Assembly (NCBI GenBank): GCA_963716005.1
Contig: OY970285.1
Coordinates: 1,984,001-2,048,000, forward strand
Direction of reading: 5' to 3'
DNA: 64,000 nucleotides
Source of the DNA: CAVRUF01 sp963716005
Lineage (GTDB): Bacteria; Actinomycetota; Thermoleophilia; Gaiellales; Gaiellaceae
Under the pieces are notes generated by a model, which was not told the DNA's origin, searched no databases, and saw only the letters and a program-made list of their open reading frames with translations. Numbering within the stretch: position 1 is the first letter of the stretch; each line of letters starts with the position of its first letter. A program made the translations under genes and the position numbers. Positions 51,829 through 60,072 of this stretch are shown here, piece after piece.

Positions 51829-52718
51829 CAGCTCGGTGCGCGGCCGAGAGCTTGCAGCTGACCGCGCTCGGCCTCGATCGCCTCTTGGTCGAAGCGGAAG
51901 TAGGTGCGCGGCGGCAGCGTGCCCCAGACGTTCGAGGAGTGCGGCGTGTCCTCCCAGTCGCGCGGCACATGGTTCGGCCCGACCTGCTCCATGTCGCAGT
52001 AGAGCTCGACGATCAGGTCTTCCTCGGGAATCCGGATGTACGCGAAGATCGAGGCGGCGACGCCGTGGCGGCCCGGGCCCCAGATGACCCAGCGGCCGTG
52101 CTTGGCGAGATGGTCGAGGAGGAGGCGCATCTCGCCCATGTCGCGCAGCTCGAGGGCGAAGTGGTGGAAGTGCTTCGGCTCCTTCTCGAGCATCGCCATC
52201 ACGTGGTGGTCGGCGTTCACGTGGAGCCAGATGCCCTCGTCGCCGAGCCGGTCGGTCAGCTTGAAGCCGAGGTCGTCGACGTAGAAGGCGGAGAGCCGGC
52301 GCACGTCCTCGCTGAGGACGTTCACGTGGCCGATCTTGCGCGGATGGAACGCCGGGAGGTCGGTCGTGAGGCGAGCCGCGTCCGGGAACGGATCCTCGCG
52401 CGGCGTCCATTCGACGATCTCGGCGCCGTATCCGTCCGGGTCGGCGAGGTGCACCGAGGCCGAGCGGCCCGGACGCTCCTCGGTCTCGCCCTCGACGGAG
52501 ATCGCCGCGCCCTCGGCCAGCTCCCAGCCGGCGTGGTCGAAGCCCGGCCGTTCGCCCGACTGGATCAGCTCCAGCGAGTAGTCCTCGAAGCCGCAGCGCA
52601 GGTAGACGCGGTCGGCGTGGCGCTCCCGCACGGTGAAGCCGAACTGCTTCGACCAGCGCTCGGTCGCCTCGTCCAGGTCGAAGACGCGCAGGGCGACATG
52701 GTGGAGTCCGACGATCAC
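51828..52718 (-). CDS. Extradiol ring-cleavage dioxygenase (type I, VOC fold)
   Basis: A 296-residue two-domain extradiol dioxygenase. The C-terminal domain holds the Fe(II) ligands: His in RKIGHVNVL, His in KHFHHFALEL and Glu in LIVELYCDM. The conserved end HSSNVWG-PPRTYF also fits homoprotocatechuate or catechol 2,3-dioxygenases. In this operon it would cleave the catechol made by HpaBC, as HpaD does, though the HpaD of E. coli is of another fold. GTG 52718 directly follows the flavin reductase stop; a TAGGCT box seven bases upstream may be chance. Confidence 0.88.
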   Translation of the reverse strand: MIVGLHHVALRVFDLDEATERWSKQFGFTVRERHADRVYLRCGFEDYSLELIQSGERPGFDHAGWELAEGAAISVEGETEERPGRSASVHLADPDGYGAEIVEWTPREDPFPDAARLTTDLPAFHPRKIGHVNVLSEDVRRLSAFYVDDLGFKLTDRLGDEGIWLHVNADHHVMAMLEKEPKHFHHFALELRDMGEMRLLLDHLAKHGRWVIWGPGRHGVAASIFAYIRIPEEDLIVELYCDMEQVGPNHVPRDWEDTPHSSNVWGTLPPRTYFRFDQEAIEAERGQLQALGRAPS

Positions 52719-53222
52719 TCAGCCGAGCCTAGTCATGCCCGGCAGCTTGCGATAGCCGCCCTGGAAGAAGAGGAGCGGCGCGCCGCCGTTCGGGCTCACG
52801 CGGCAGTGGTCGACCTCCGCGAAGACGACGTCGTGGTCGCCCGCCTCGACGACCTGCGTGACCTTCCCGGTCATGTAGGCGATGCAGCCCGGCAGGAACG
52901 GAAGCCCGTGCGGCCCTTCGACCAGCTCGAGCCCTTCGAAGTGATCCTCGCCCGCCTTGGAGAAGCGCTTCGAGAGCTCCTCCTGGTGGTCGCCGAGGAT
53001 GTTCACGGCCAGGCGCTCGGAGTCCTTGATCGCGAGCGAGGTCCGCGCGCCGCGCATGAGGCAGACGAGCACGAGCAGTGGGTCGAGCGACACCGAGGTG
53101 ACCGAGTTCGCCGTCATGCCGTGCAGCTCGCCCTCGTGGACGGTCGTCACCACGGTCACGCCCGTGGCGAACTGGCTCATGACGTTGCGGAACTCGATCG
53201 GGTCGATGCGCATCAGGAACAT
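52719..53222 (-). CDS. Flavin reductase (HpaC-like)
   Basis: A 167-residue flavin reductase-like protein that makes FADH2 or FMNH2 for the monooxygenase. It shows RNVMSQFATGVTVVTT, GMTANSVTSVSLDPLLVLVC (flavin-binding turn) and HFEGLELVEGPHG, with the final GGAPLLFFQGGYRKL. The start at 53222 (ATG, TGATG overlap with HpaB) gives a few extra residues; ATG 53213 is an alternative. Position directly after HpaB supports the HpaC role. Confidence 0.9.
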   Translation of the reverse strand: MFLMRIDPIEFRNVMSQFATGVTVVTTVHEGELHGMTANSVTSVSLDPLLVLVCLMRGARTSLAIKDSERLAVNILGDHQEELSKRFSKAGEDHFEGLELVEGPHGLPFLPGCIAYMTGKVTQVVEAGDHDVVFAEVDHCRVSPNGGAPLLFFQGGYRKLPGMTRLG

Positions 53223-54678
53223 CAGTCCCTGAGGAACTGCTCCACGAGCTCGGTCGGATGCTCTTTGTCGGCGAGGATGTAGGCGAGCGCCGTCATCCGG
53301 AACGAGTCCGAAAGGTAGAAGCGCTCGTACAGCTCGCCGCGGCCGCCGAGGGACGAGCCGACGAAGTCCCAGGCAAGCCGGAACGCACGCGTTCGGCGCT
53401 CGGCCGAGGCGTTGCGCGCCTGGAAGTACTTGTCGAGCTCCGGCCGGATCGCCTCGTTGTCGAAGTCCGCCTTGGACGGGGTGGCCATGAAGCCGCCGCC
53501 GCCGATCAGCTGGAGCAGCTCGATCGAGCGCGGGACCCACTTCGGCATGAGCCCGCGCAGCGCGACGAACGAGCGCTCGTCCGGAACCCAGTCGTCCGAG
53601 TCCTCGGCCTGGAAGGAGCCCGCCTCGGCCGCGATCACGCCCGAGCGGGTCATCTCCATCATCGACCAGATCTCGCCGAGCTTCTCCTGCACGTGGTCGA
53701 ACTGGGAGACGCCCGTCAATGTGCCCATCGTGTGCCCGAGCCCGAAGGCGAACTCGAGCTTCGCCCAGGCGCGGGTCATGGCCTGGTGGATGATGTGCGC
53801 GCGCCAGTGCGAGTCGGTGATGACCTCGCGTGTGGAGCTGCGCGTCGCCGTCCAGGAAGATCCGGTCGCGGGGGATCTCGACGTCGTCGAAGATCACGAC
53901 CGCGTCCATCTCGTCGAAGCGGGTCGAGAGCGGGTAGTCCCACGGGTCGCGCTGCGACGAGTACGAGTCGCGGCAGACGAACTTGAGGCCGGGCGTGGAC
54001 ATCGGGATCGAGAAACAGATCGCGTACTTCGCCGTCCTGCAGGCGCAGGTCGGAGCCCGGATAGACGGCCAGCTCGTCGGCGAACGGCGCGAGCGTGGCG
54101 AGCATGCGCGCGCCGCGCACGAGGATGCCGTTCTCCGTGTCCTCGACCTTGTGGAGCGAGACCTCGCCGCCGGCCTGGTCGGCCTCGGGGACGGAGCGGT
54201 CGACCTGCGGGTTGATGAGCGTGTGCGTGAGCGACAGGTCGTTGTCGCGCATGAGGTTCGCGTAGCGGACGAGGTTCTCGGCGCCCTGCTCGTTGCCGTA
54301 GCGGGCCCAGACGTCGGCGCGCGCCGCGAAGCAGGCGAACGTGTAGTTCAGGTAGTCGGGCGTGCGGCCCATCATCCCGACGCTCGCGTCGGCGATCGCC
54401 TTCGACGCCTTGCGGCGGCGCTCGAGGTCGTCCTTCGTCTTCGGCCGGATGTGCGTGACGCTCACCGGCTGGCCCGTGTCCGGCGAGTCCATGAGGAACG
54501 TGTCCGGATCGGTGTGCTGGAGGTCGAACAGGTGCGCCAGGCTGTGCGCCGCGCCCTGGAGCTTCGGATGGCTGGACGGGTCGGTGATCTTCTCGCCCTC
54601 GAGCCAGATCTCGCGCTCGTCGCTTCGCAGACCTTCGAGGAACTGCTCGCCGGTCCGTGCTCCAGTCGTCTCGCTCAT
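53222..54678 (-). CDS. hpaB: 4-hydroxyphenylacetate 3-monooxygenase oxygenase subunit (two frameshifts)
   Basis: Large FADH2-using oxygenase that converts 4-hydroxyphenylacetate to 3,4-dihydroxyphenylacetate. Family landmarks are the N-terminal HPKLQGAAHSLAHLFDLQH, RTPDYLNYTFACF, NPQVDRS, and GTLTGVSQFDHVQEKL with the end FLRD. Two extra bases, at about 54025 (GGCGAAGTAC) and about 53835 (CTCCACACGC), cut it into three readable parts; corrected length is 484 residues, normal for HpaB and PvcC-like proteins. ATG 54678 overlaps the ALDH stop. The substrate could be a related phenol. Confidence 0.9.
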
Positions 54679-56120
54679 CAGCTCACCTTTCGTGCCACGG
54701 TTTTGACGTCAGCGTAGAAGTCGAAGCTCCATTCGCCGCCCTCGCGGCCGATGCCGGAGCGGCGCGCGCCGCCGAACGGGGCGCCGAGATCGCGCGCGTA
54801 GAAGCAGTTGAACCAGGTCGTGCCCGAGACGAGCGCTTCGCCGAGCCGCTCCATGCGCGCCTCGTCCTCGGTGAAGACGGTCGCGGCGAGCCCGAAGTCG
54901 GTCGCGTTCGCGAGCTCGATGCCCTCGGCCTCGTCCTTGAAGGTCTGGTAGGTCAGCACCGGGCCGAAGACCTCGCGCTGGACGATCTCCATGTCCTGGC
55001 GCACGCCGGTGAAGAGCGTCGGCTCGTAGTAGAGGCCGCCGAGCTCCGGGGAGATGCGCCCGCCGAACTCGAGCTTCGCGCCGTCGGCCTGCGCGCGCTC
55101 GACGAAGCCTTCGACGCGGGCGAGATGCTCGCGGGTGACGAGCGGGCCGATGTCGGTGTCCTCGTCGCGCGGGTCGCCGAGCTTGCGCTCGCCCACGCCG
55201 GCGAGGAAGCGCTCGTAGAACTCGTCGGAGATCGACTCCTCGACGAGCAGGCGCGTCCCCGCGAGGCAAACCTGCCCGGCGTTGTCGTACTGGTAGGTCG
55301 CGGTCTCGACGGCGCGGTCGAGATCGGCGTCGGCGAAGACCATGAACGGGCTCTTGCCGCCGAGCTCGAACGAGACCGGCGTGAGGTTCGGTGCGGCGGC
55401 GGCGGCGATGATCGAGGCGGTCTCGTGCGATCCCGTGAAGGAGATGCGGGACACGCCGGGGTGCGAGGTGAGCGCGGCGCCGACCTCCTCGCCGTAGCCC
55501 TGGACGACGTTGAAGACGCCCTCGGGGAGCCCGGCCTCGGCGGTGATGTCCGCGAGCATCGACGCGGTGAGCGGCGACCACTCGGCCGGCTTCAGGACGA
55601 CGGTGCAGCCGGCGGCGAGCGCAGGGCCGCACTTCCACGTCTCGAGCAGCATCGGCGCGTTCCAGGGCGTGATCAGGACGGCGACGCCCGACGGGTCACG
55701 CCGCACCGCGTAGTGCGTGCCGTGCGACTCCCACTGGCGGTTGTCGAGGTCGATCGCCAGCTGGGCGAAGAAGCGGAAGTTGTTCGCGGCGCGCTTCATG
55801 AGTCGCAGCCGGGAGGCCTCGAGGAGCGACCCGTTGTCGAGGGTCTGCACCTGCGCGAGCTCTTCCTCGCGCTCCTCGATCAGCTCGGCGATGCGGACGA
55901 GGTGCTCGCCGCGGCCGGCCGGCCCAAGCGCGGCCCAGGCAGGAAACGCTTCGCGGGCGGCCTCGACCGCGCGGTTCGCCTCGTCGGGGCCGCCGCGCGC
56001 GATGTCGGCGAGGTGCGACTCGTCGATCGGCGAGATGTCCGCGAACGTCTCGGCCGAGGAGACACGCCCGCCGCCGATCCAGTGATCCGGAGAGACCGCG
56101 ACGCCTGCGACGGTGGTCAC
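54678..56120 (-). CDS. Aldehyde dehydrogenase (HpaE-like)
   Basis: A 480-residue NAD(P)-dependent aldehyde dehydrogenase. The signature parts are TPWNAPMLLETWK, KPAEWSPLTA, FTGSHETASIIAAAA, the Glu in FELGGKSPF and the catalytic Cys in AGQVCLAGTR. In the operon it would oxidise 5-carboxymethyl-2-hydroxymuconic semialdehyde made by the extradiol enzyme. GTG 56120 overlaps the FAH stop (GTGA), and the end overlaps HpaB (ATGA). No anomaly. Confidence 0.92.
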   Translation of the reverse strand: MTTVAGVAVSPDHWIGGGRVSSAETFADISPIDESHLADIARGGPDEANRAVEAAREAFPAWAALGPAGRGEHLVRIAELIEEREEELAQVQTLDNGSLLEASRLRLMKRAANNFRFFAQLAIDLDNRQWESHGTHYAVRRDPSGVAVLITPWNAPMLLETWKCGPALAAGCTVVLKPAEWSPLTASMLADITAEAGLPEGVFNVVQGYGEEVGAALTSHPGVSRISFTGSHETASIIAAAAAPNLTPVSFELGGKSPFMVFADADLDRAVETATYQYDNAGQVCLAGTRLLVEESISDEFYERFLAGVGERKLGDPRDEDTDIGPLVTREHLARVEGFVERAQADGAKLEFGGRISPELGGLYYEPTLFTGVRQDMEIVQREVFGPVLTYQTFKDEAEGIELANATDFGLAATVFTEDEARMERLGEALVSGTTWFNCFYARDLGAPFGGARRSGIGREGGEWSFDFYADVKTVARKVS

Positions 56121-56840
56121 GCGTCCTCCTCGGGGAGCGCGAGCGCCACGTGGCGGGCGTTCGCCGAGTCGGCCGGCATCGCGCCCACCGCGGCCAGCTC
56201 CTCCTCGCCCTGCACGATTCTGTTCGAGAGCCGCCCGATCCCGTCCACCTCGACCTCGACGAGATCGCCGGGCTGCACGGGCCGCGAGTTCGCCGGCGTC
56301 CCCGAGAGGAGCACGTCGCCGGGCTCGAGCGTGATGAGGCGCGAGAGGTCGGCGAGCATGTACGCGATCGACCAGAGCAGCTCGCCGGTGTTCCCTTCCT
56401 GGACGACCTCGCCGTTCACGTACGTACGGAATCGCGATGTCCTCGGGGTCGACCTCGGCGACGTCCGCCAGCACCGGGCCGATCGGGCAGAACCCGTCCT
56501 GGCCCTTCACGCGCAGCATCGAGCCGCGGTCGGCGTGGCGGAAGTCGTGGACGCCGAAGTCGTTCGCCGGTGCGAAGCCCTCGACGTACGAGATCGCGTC
56601 GTCCACGGACACGTGCTTCATCCGCTTGCCGACGATCACGGCGATCTCGCCCTCGTAGTTCAGGTACTGGCAGCCCGCCGGGCGGACGATCTCGTCGCCG
56701 TCGCGGGCGAGCGTCGTCGTCGGCTTGAGGAAGTACGAGGGATCAGGCGGCGTCTGCGCGTCGTACTCGGAGACCCGGCTCGGGTAGCTGAGATGGACGG
56801 CGACGATCTTCGTCGGATGGATGTCGACCGGCCGCGTCAC
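56117..56840 (-). CDS. FAH-family decarboxylase/isomerase or hydratase (HpaG/HpaH-like, frameshifted)
   Basis: A 240-residue single-domain FAH protein. The metal ligands are in NYEGEIAVIVGKR, and ANDFGVHDFRHADRG with FCPIGPVLADVAEVD, RTYVNGEVVQEG, and SGTPANSRPVQPGDLVEVE complete the family pattern. One extra base at about 56422-56430 breaks it just before YVNGE. In the homoprotocatechuate pathway FAH proteins serve as HpaG (two domains in E. coli) and HpaH; here only one domain is present. GTG 56840 overlaps the acetoacetate-decarboxylase-like gene, and the end overlaps the ALDH gene. Confidence 0.88.
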
Positions 56841-57619
56841 TCGACGCGCCGTCCGCCCGACACCGTGTAGCCGAACGAGAACCAGAAGCCCTTGCCGACC
56901 TCGGTGGGCCGAAGCTGCGAGAGCTCGTCCGCGGGAGAGTCGCCGAACGCGAGCGTCGCGTCGCCCTCCCAGATCGGCGAGATCTCGCGGTCCTCGCCGC
57001 CCGCCCAGACGTTCTCGTGGAGCGGCTCGCCGTCGTCCCACGCGGGGAAGAACCGCGTGTTCCAAAGGGGCGGCGAGTTGACCGTCGGACCCTCGTCGGA
57101 GAGCTGCGTGAGCGTCAGCGTCGCCTCGGCCAGGCGCCGGTCGTTCGAGGCGAGCGTCGCGCCGAAGCGACCGCCCGGCTCGAGCCGCGGCCCGGCGCGA
57201 CCGACCGTCACGGGCCGCGTCATCCAGATCGAGCCCATCTTCTTCGGGAAGCCCTGGATGATCCCGCGCACGAGCGGCATCGGCTTGTCCACCCACATGA
57301 ACGGGCAGCGCGTCACCGGCTCGCCCTGGTACGTCGCGGCGAGCACGACGAAGAACTCCTTGTACTGCGCGCGGATCGGGTCGACGAGCTCCTCGCCGGA
57401 GTCCGAGCACGACTGCCAGTCGACGAAGATCGCCGCGGCCGAGCCCAGGTCGTCGCCGGGCTCGAGCTCGGGCGGCAGGAGCGCCTGCGCAGCCTCCGGA
57501 TCGGTGCGGAACTCGACGATCAGAAAATCGCCGGAGTAGTGCCACGGCGGCGCCGGGACGAGCGACGAAGCGCCCGTCTGCGTGAGCGGAAGCGAGTAAC
57601 CCGAGAGCCGGTTGCTCAT
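56837..57619 (-). CDS. Acetoacetate decarboxylase family protein
   Basis: First gene of the catabolic operon, 260 residues. The ADC fold is shown by DFLIVEFRTDPEAAQALLPPELEP, YKEFFVVLAATYQGE, and GFPKKMGSIWMTR; the tandem Lys126-Lys127 corresponds to the Schiff-base lysine pair of clostridial acetoacetate decarboxylase. Homologues include aldolase-dehydratases that use the same lysine, so decarboxylation is not certain. In this operon it may act on a ring-cleavage oxoacid in place of a second FAH domain (inference). ATG 57619 follows a TATCGT box by seven bases, and the stop overlaps the FAH gene. Confidence 0.88.
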   Translation of the reverse strand: MSNRLSGYSLPLTQTGASSLVPAPPWHYSGDFLIVEFRTDPEAAQALLPPELEPGDDLGSAAAIFVDWQSCSDSGEELVDPIRAQYKEFFVVLAATYQGEPVTRCPFMWVDKPMPLVRGIIQGFPKKMGSIWMTRPVTVGRAGPRLEPGGRFGATLASNDRRLAEATLTLTQLSDEGPTVNSPPLWNTRFFPAWDDGEPLHENVWAGGEDREISPIWEGDATLAFGDSPADELSQLRPTEVGKGFWFSFGYTVSGGRRVE

Positions 57620-57626
57620 CGGGTCA

Positions 57627-57632
57627 ACGATA
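57627..57632 (-). promoter_or_regulatory. Putative -10 box of the hpa-like operon (leaderless type)
   Basis: TATCGT on the minus strand ends seven bases before ATG 57619, in the gap after the M23 peptidase gene. It would drive the whole ADC-to-serine-hydrolase operon. Confidence 0.45.
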
Positions 57633-57643
57633 TCCCGCCGCTG

Positions 57644-59065
57644 CTACCCGCCGAAGCCGGGCGGCGCGCCGACGACGTCCGGCTCGACCTGCGCCGACGA
57701 CTCGCCGAAGAACTCGGGGAGGCTCATGAGACCGCTGAGGGCGGTCGGGTCGAGGCCGCTCGCCGTCGAGATGTCATCCGCGTCGAGCAAGACGACGCCG
57801 GGCTGCGGCACCTTGCCGGGCTTCGGCGACCAGTCGAACGACGCGTCGGCGACCCGGCGCCACGCGAGCAGGTACGGGTACGGGTTGACGACGCCGTCGT
57901 AGCCGAGCCCGAGCAGGGCGGCCGGATGGATCTCGAAGTGGAGGTGCGGCGGCGTTCCGTCCGCGTCGCCGGTCGTCCCGACGAAGCCGATCACGTCACC
58001 GGCCTTCACCTGCGAGCCGTCGAAGGCGAGCGGCGTGTAGGCGGTGAGGTGCGCGTAGTAGAACTCGTTCCCCTGGCCGTCGCGGAGCCAGAGCCGGTTG
58101 CCGCCCAGCGTGTTCCAGCCGACGAGGAAGAGCGTGCCGTCCGTAACCGCGAGGACGGGTGTCCCGAGCGGCGCGAAGATGTCGTTGCCGTGATGCCAGC
58201 CGGTGTGCGCGCGACCGGCGGCGAAGTCGTTCGTGAAGCCTGCCGGGCCGTAGACCGGGAAGACGTAGCCGTTGTTCGTGAGCTTGGGCTTGACGTTCTC
58301 GGGCGGATCCTGGACGACCGGCGGCGGCGTGTCGTCCGTATTCGGCTTGGGATCGCGGCTCGGGCCCGACGGCGGCGCGACCGGAACGCCGTTTCCATCT
58401 TTGGGATCCTCGACCTTGGGCGGACGCGGCGCGCTCGCGGCCGCTTCCGCGTAGCCGACGACGATTTCCGTCCCGGCCGCGAGGCCGCCGTGGTCGGCGG
58501 TCAGGTGCACGTGGAGCGCGGCGACGAACGTCCGGCGCCCGATGCGCTTCGAGTCCTTGACCACGGCCTGCTCGAGCAGGACGACGTAGCCCCAGTCGGC
58601 AAGCTGGACGCGCTTGTTCGGGGTCGCGCGGACACCTGTCCCGAGGATCGTGACGTCGGCGAGCCACGAGCCCGAAAGACTGCCGGTGGCGCGCTTCGAG
58701 CTCGCCGACGCGATCGCGCGGGTCGACATCGCGCCGACCGTGATCTCTCCGTCGAAGAGGGAGACGGTGCGAAGCGTCGAGCTGGCCGAGGCCGCGCCCT
58801 GGGTCGACGCGGTCGCGCGTGCGCGCGCCCACGAGGATCCCGTCGTGACGATCGTCTCGCCGTAGGTCAGGCCTTCAGAGCGGACGAGCCGGCCGGGAGG
58901 CGCCGAGGCCTGCCCGACGATCTCTTCGGTTCCGTCCGGCATGACGACGCGCAGCGCCAGCGCCCTGGAGGACGCTTTGGCGCCGGCCTGCTGTGCTTCG
59001 GCAGGGCCCGCGACGAGCACCGTCACGAAGCAAAGCGCGACCGCAGTCCCGAGTCGCAACCGCAT
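57644..59065 (-). CDS. Secreted M23 family metallopeptidase
   Basis: A 473-residue exported protein. A signal peptide (MRLRLGTAVALCFVTVLVAGPAEAQ) is followed by a Ser/Ala/Thr-rich beta domain of ~200 residues that I cannot name, a Pro-rich linker (PPSGPSRDPKPNTDDTPPP) and the M23 (LytM) domain. The zinc site is WHHGNDIFAP (HxxxD) with TPPHLHFEIHP (HxH), so it should be an active endopeptidase that cuts peptidoglycan cross-links. ATG 59065 has a TACCCT box seven bases upstream and no ribosome site. Confidence 0.9.
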   Translation of the reverse strand: MRLRLGTAVALCFVTVLVAGPAEAQQAGAKASSRALALRVVMPDGTEEIVGQASAPPGRLVRSEGLTYGETIVTTGSSWARARATASTQGAASASSTLRTVSLFDGEITVGAMSTRAIASASSKRATGSLSGSWLADVTILGTGVRATPNKRVQLADWGYVVLLEQAVVKDSKRIGRRTFVAALHVHLTADHGGLAAGTEIVVGYAEAAASAPRPPKVEDPKDGNGVPVAPPSGPSRDPKPNTDDTPPPVVQDPPENVKPKLTNNGYVFPVYGPAGFTNDFAAGRAHTGWHHGNDIFAPLGTPVLAVTDGTLFLVGWNTLGGNRLWLRDGQGNEFYYAHLTAYTPLAFDGSQVKAGDVIGFVGTTGDADGTPPHLHFEIHPAALLGLGYDGVVNPYPYLLAWRRVADASFDWSPKPGKVPQPGVVLLDADDISTASGLDPTALSGLMSLPEFFGESSAQVEPDVVGAPPGFGG

Positions 59066-59072
59066 GCGCCAC

Positions 59073-59078
59073 AGGGTA
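59073..59078 (-). promoter_or_regulatory. Putative -10 box of the M23 peptidase gene (leaderless type)
   Basis: TACCCT on the minus strand ends seven bases before ATG 59065. The same hexamer and spacing are seen before the PQQ-type lipoprotein gene. Confidence 0.45.
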
Positions 59079-59121
59079 GCCAGGCCGAATGCCCGCCGCC
59101 TGCCCTATCTGCGCGAGATCG

Positions 59122-59502
59122 TCACGATTCGACGCCGGTTCGCGACGCGGAAGTCGCGAGATGGAGCGCCGTGACGACCAGGAGCGCCGCGAAGAGCTTC
59201 CGCAGGGCGTCCTCTGGGAGCTCGTTCGCGAGCAGCGCTCCTGCGGTCACGCCGATCGCGGAGGCGAGGCCGACCGTGAGCGCGATTCGCCCTCGTACGA
59301 GCCCGTGGCGGCTCTGGCGCCAGGCGCCGAGCGCGACGACCGGGATGATCGCCGCGAGCGAGGTCGCCTGCGCCTCGAGCTGACCCAGGCCGACGACAAG
59401 GGTGAGCGTCGGGACGAACAGGATCCCTCCGCCGACGCCGAACATGCCGGAGAGCACTCCGGCGCCGAACCCCAGCGCAAGTGCGAGCGCGACCTCGGTC
59501 AT
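59122..59502 (-). CDS. Half-size TauE/SafE-type permease, second subunit
   Basis: A 126-residue membrane protein with the repeat unit of TauE/SafE sulfite or anion exporters: FGAGVLSGMFGVGGGILFVPTL, then a loop, ATSLAAIIPVVALGA and two further helices ending NELPEDALRKLFAALLVV. Normal members are ~250 residues with two such repeats. Here each repeat is a separate gene: this one starts ATG 59502, overlapping the stop of the other half (ATGA). The two probably form a hetero-oligomer. Confidence 0.85.
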   Translation of the reverse strand: MTEVALALALGFGAGVLSGMFGVGGGILFVPTLTLVVGLGQLEAQATSLAAIIPVVALGAWRQSRHGLVRGRIALTVGLASAIGVTAGALLANELPEDALRKLFAALLVVTALHLATSASRTGVES

Positions 59503-59867
59503 TCGAAGAACAGCCTCACGGCGACGAGCACGAGGAACCCGGAGAAGAGGTACGTGAGCAGGCGCGAGGAGACCCTCCGCTGGAGCGCGACACCGGCGAG
59601 CGTTCCCGCCATCGCCGGCAGCCCGACGAGCAGAGCGTCGCGCCACGCAACGTGGTCGAGGGCGGTGAACGCGACCACGCCGAAGGCGGCCGTCAGCGCG
59701 ATCGCCGCGAGCGAGGTCGCCGTCGCAACCTTGGCGTCGAGCGCCACGAACATGATCAGGAGCGGTACGACGATGAGCCCGCCGCCGACGCCGAAGAGCC
59801 CGCCGAAGAGCCCGCCGGCGATGCCGATCCCGGCGAGAACGGGAACGGTCGGATGCTCGCGGGTCAC
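59499..59867 (-). CDS. Half-size TauE/SafE-type permease, first subunit
   Basis: A 122-residue partner of the gene at 59122. It contains GIAGGLFGGLFGVGGGLIVVPLL and ATSLAAIALTAAFGVVAF, the same repeat unit with about four helices, and ends RLLTYLFSGFLVLVAVRLFFE. GTG 59867 follows a TAGGAT box by six bases. The two halves share order and motifs, in keeping with the internal duplication of full-length TauE. No frameshift joins them: the frames differ by one base but each half has a proper start, end and overlap. Confidence 0.85.
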   Translation of the reverse strand: MTREHPTVPVLAGIGIAGGLFGGLFGVGGGLIVVPLLIMFVALDAKVATATSLAAIALTAAFGVVAFTALDHVAWRDALLVGLPAMAGTLAGVALQRRVSSRLLTYLFSGFLVLVAVRLFFE

Positions 59868-59873
59868 GCCCTC

Positions 59874-59879
59874 ATCCTA
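59874..59879 (-). promoter_or_regulatory. Putative -10 box of the TauE gene pair (leaderless type)
   Basis: TAGGAT on the minus strand ends six bases before GTG 59867. GAGGG in the gap could also act as a ribosome site. Confidence 0.4.
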
Positions 59880-60017
59880 GGCCGCGAGCCGGTTTCCACC
59901 AGGCGGCCGGGTGGGGAGAAACCGGCACGTTTCCGGAGCGCTTCCGTGACAGACACGCGCGCATTTCCTCGATAGCGTCTTGGGTGGGAGAGGCGGGATT
60001 CCCTGGACACGCGTCTA

Positions 60018-60067
60018 GCGTTTAAGCGGCAAACGCGCGTCTCCGAGGGGCGCGCCCGGTCTAATAC
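60018..60067 (+). promoter_or_regulatory. Promoter region of otsB with upstream hairpin
   Basis: TAATAC (60062-60067) ends five bases before GTG 60073 and fits the leaderless pattern. Upstream, GCGTTT/AAACGC forms a 6-bp inverted repeat with a seven-base loop (60018-60036). The remaining 59880-60017 shows nothing I can assign. Confidence 0.35.
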
Positions 60068-60072
60068 GCGCC

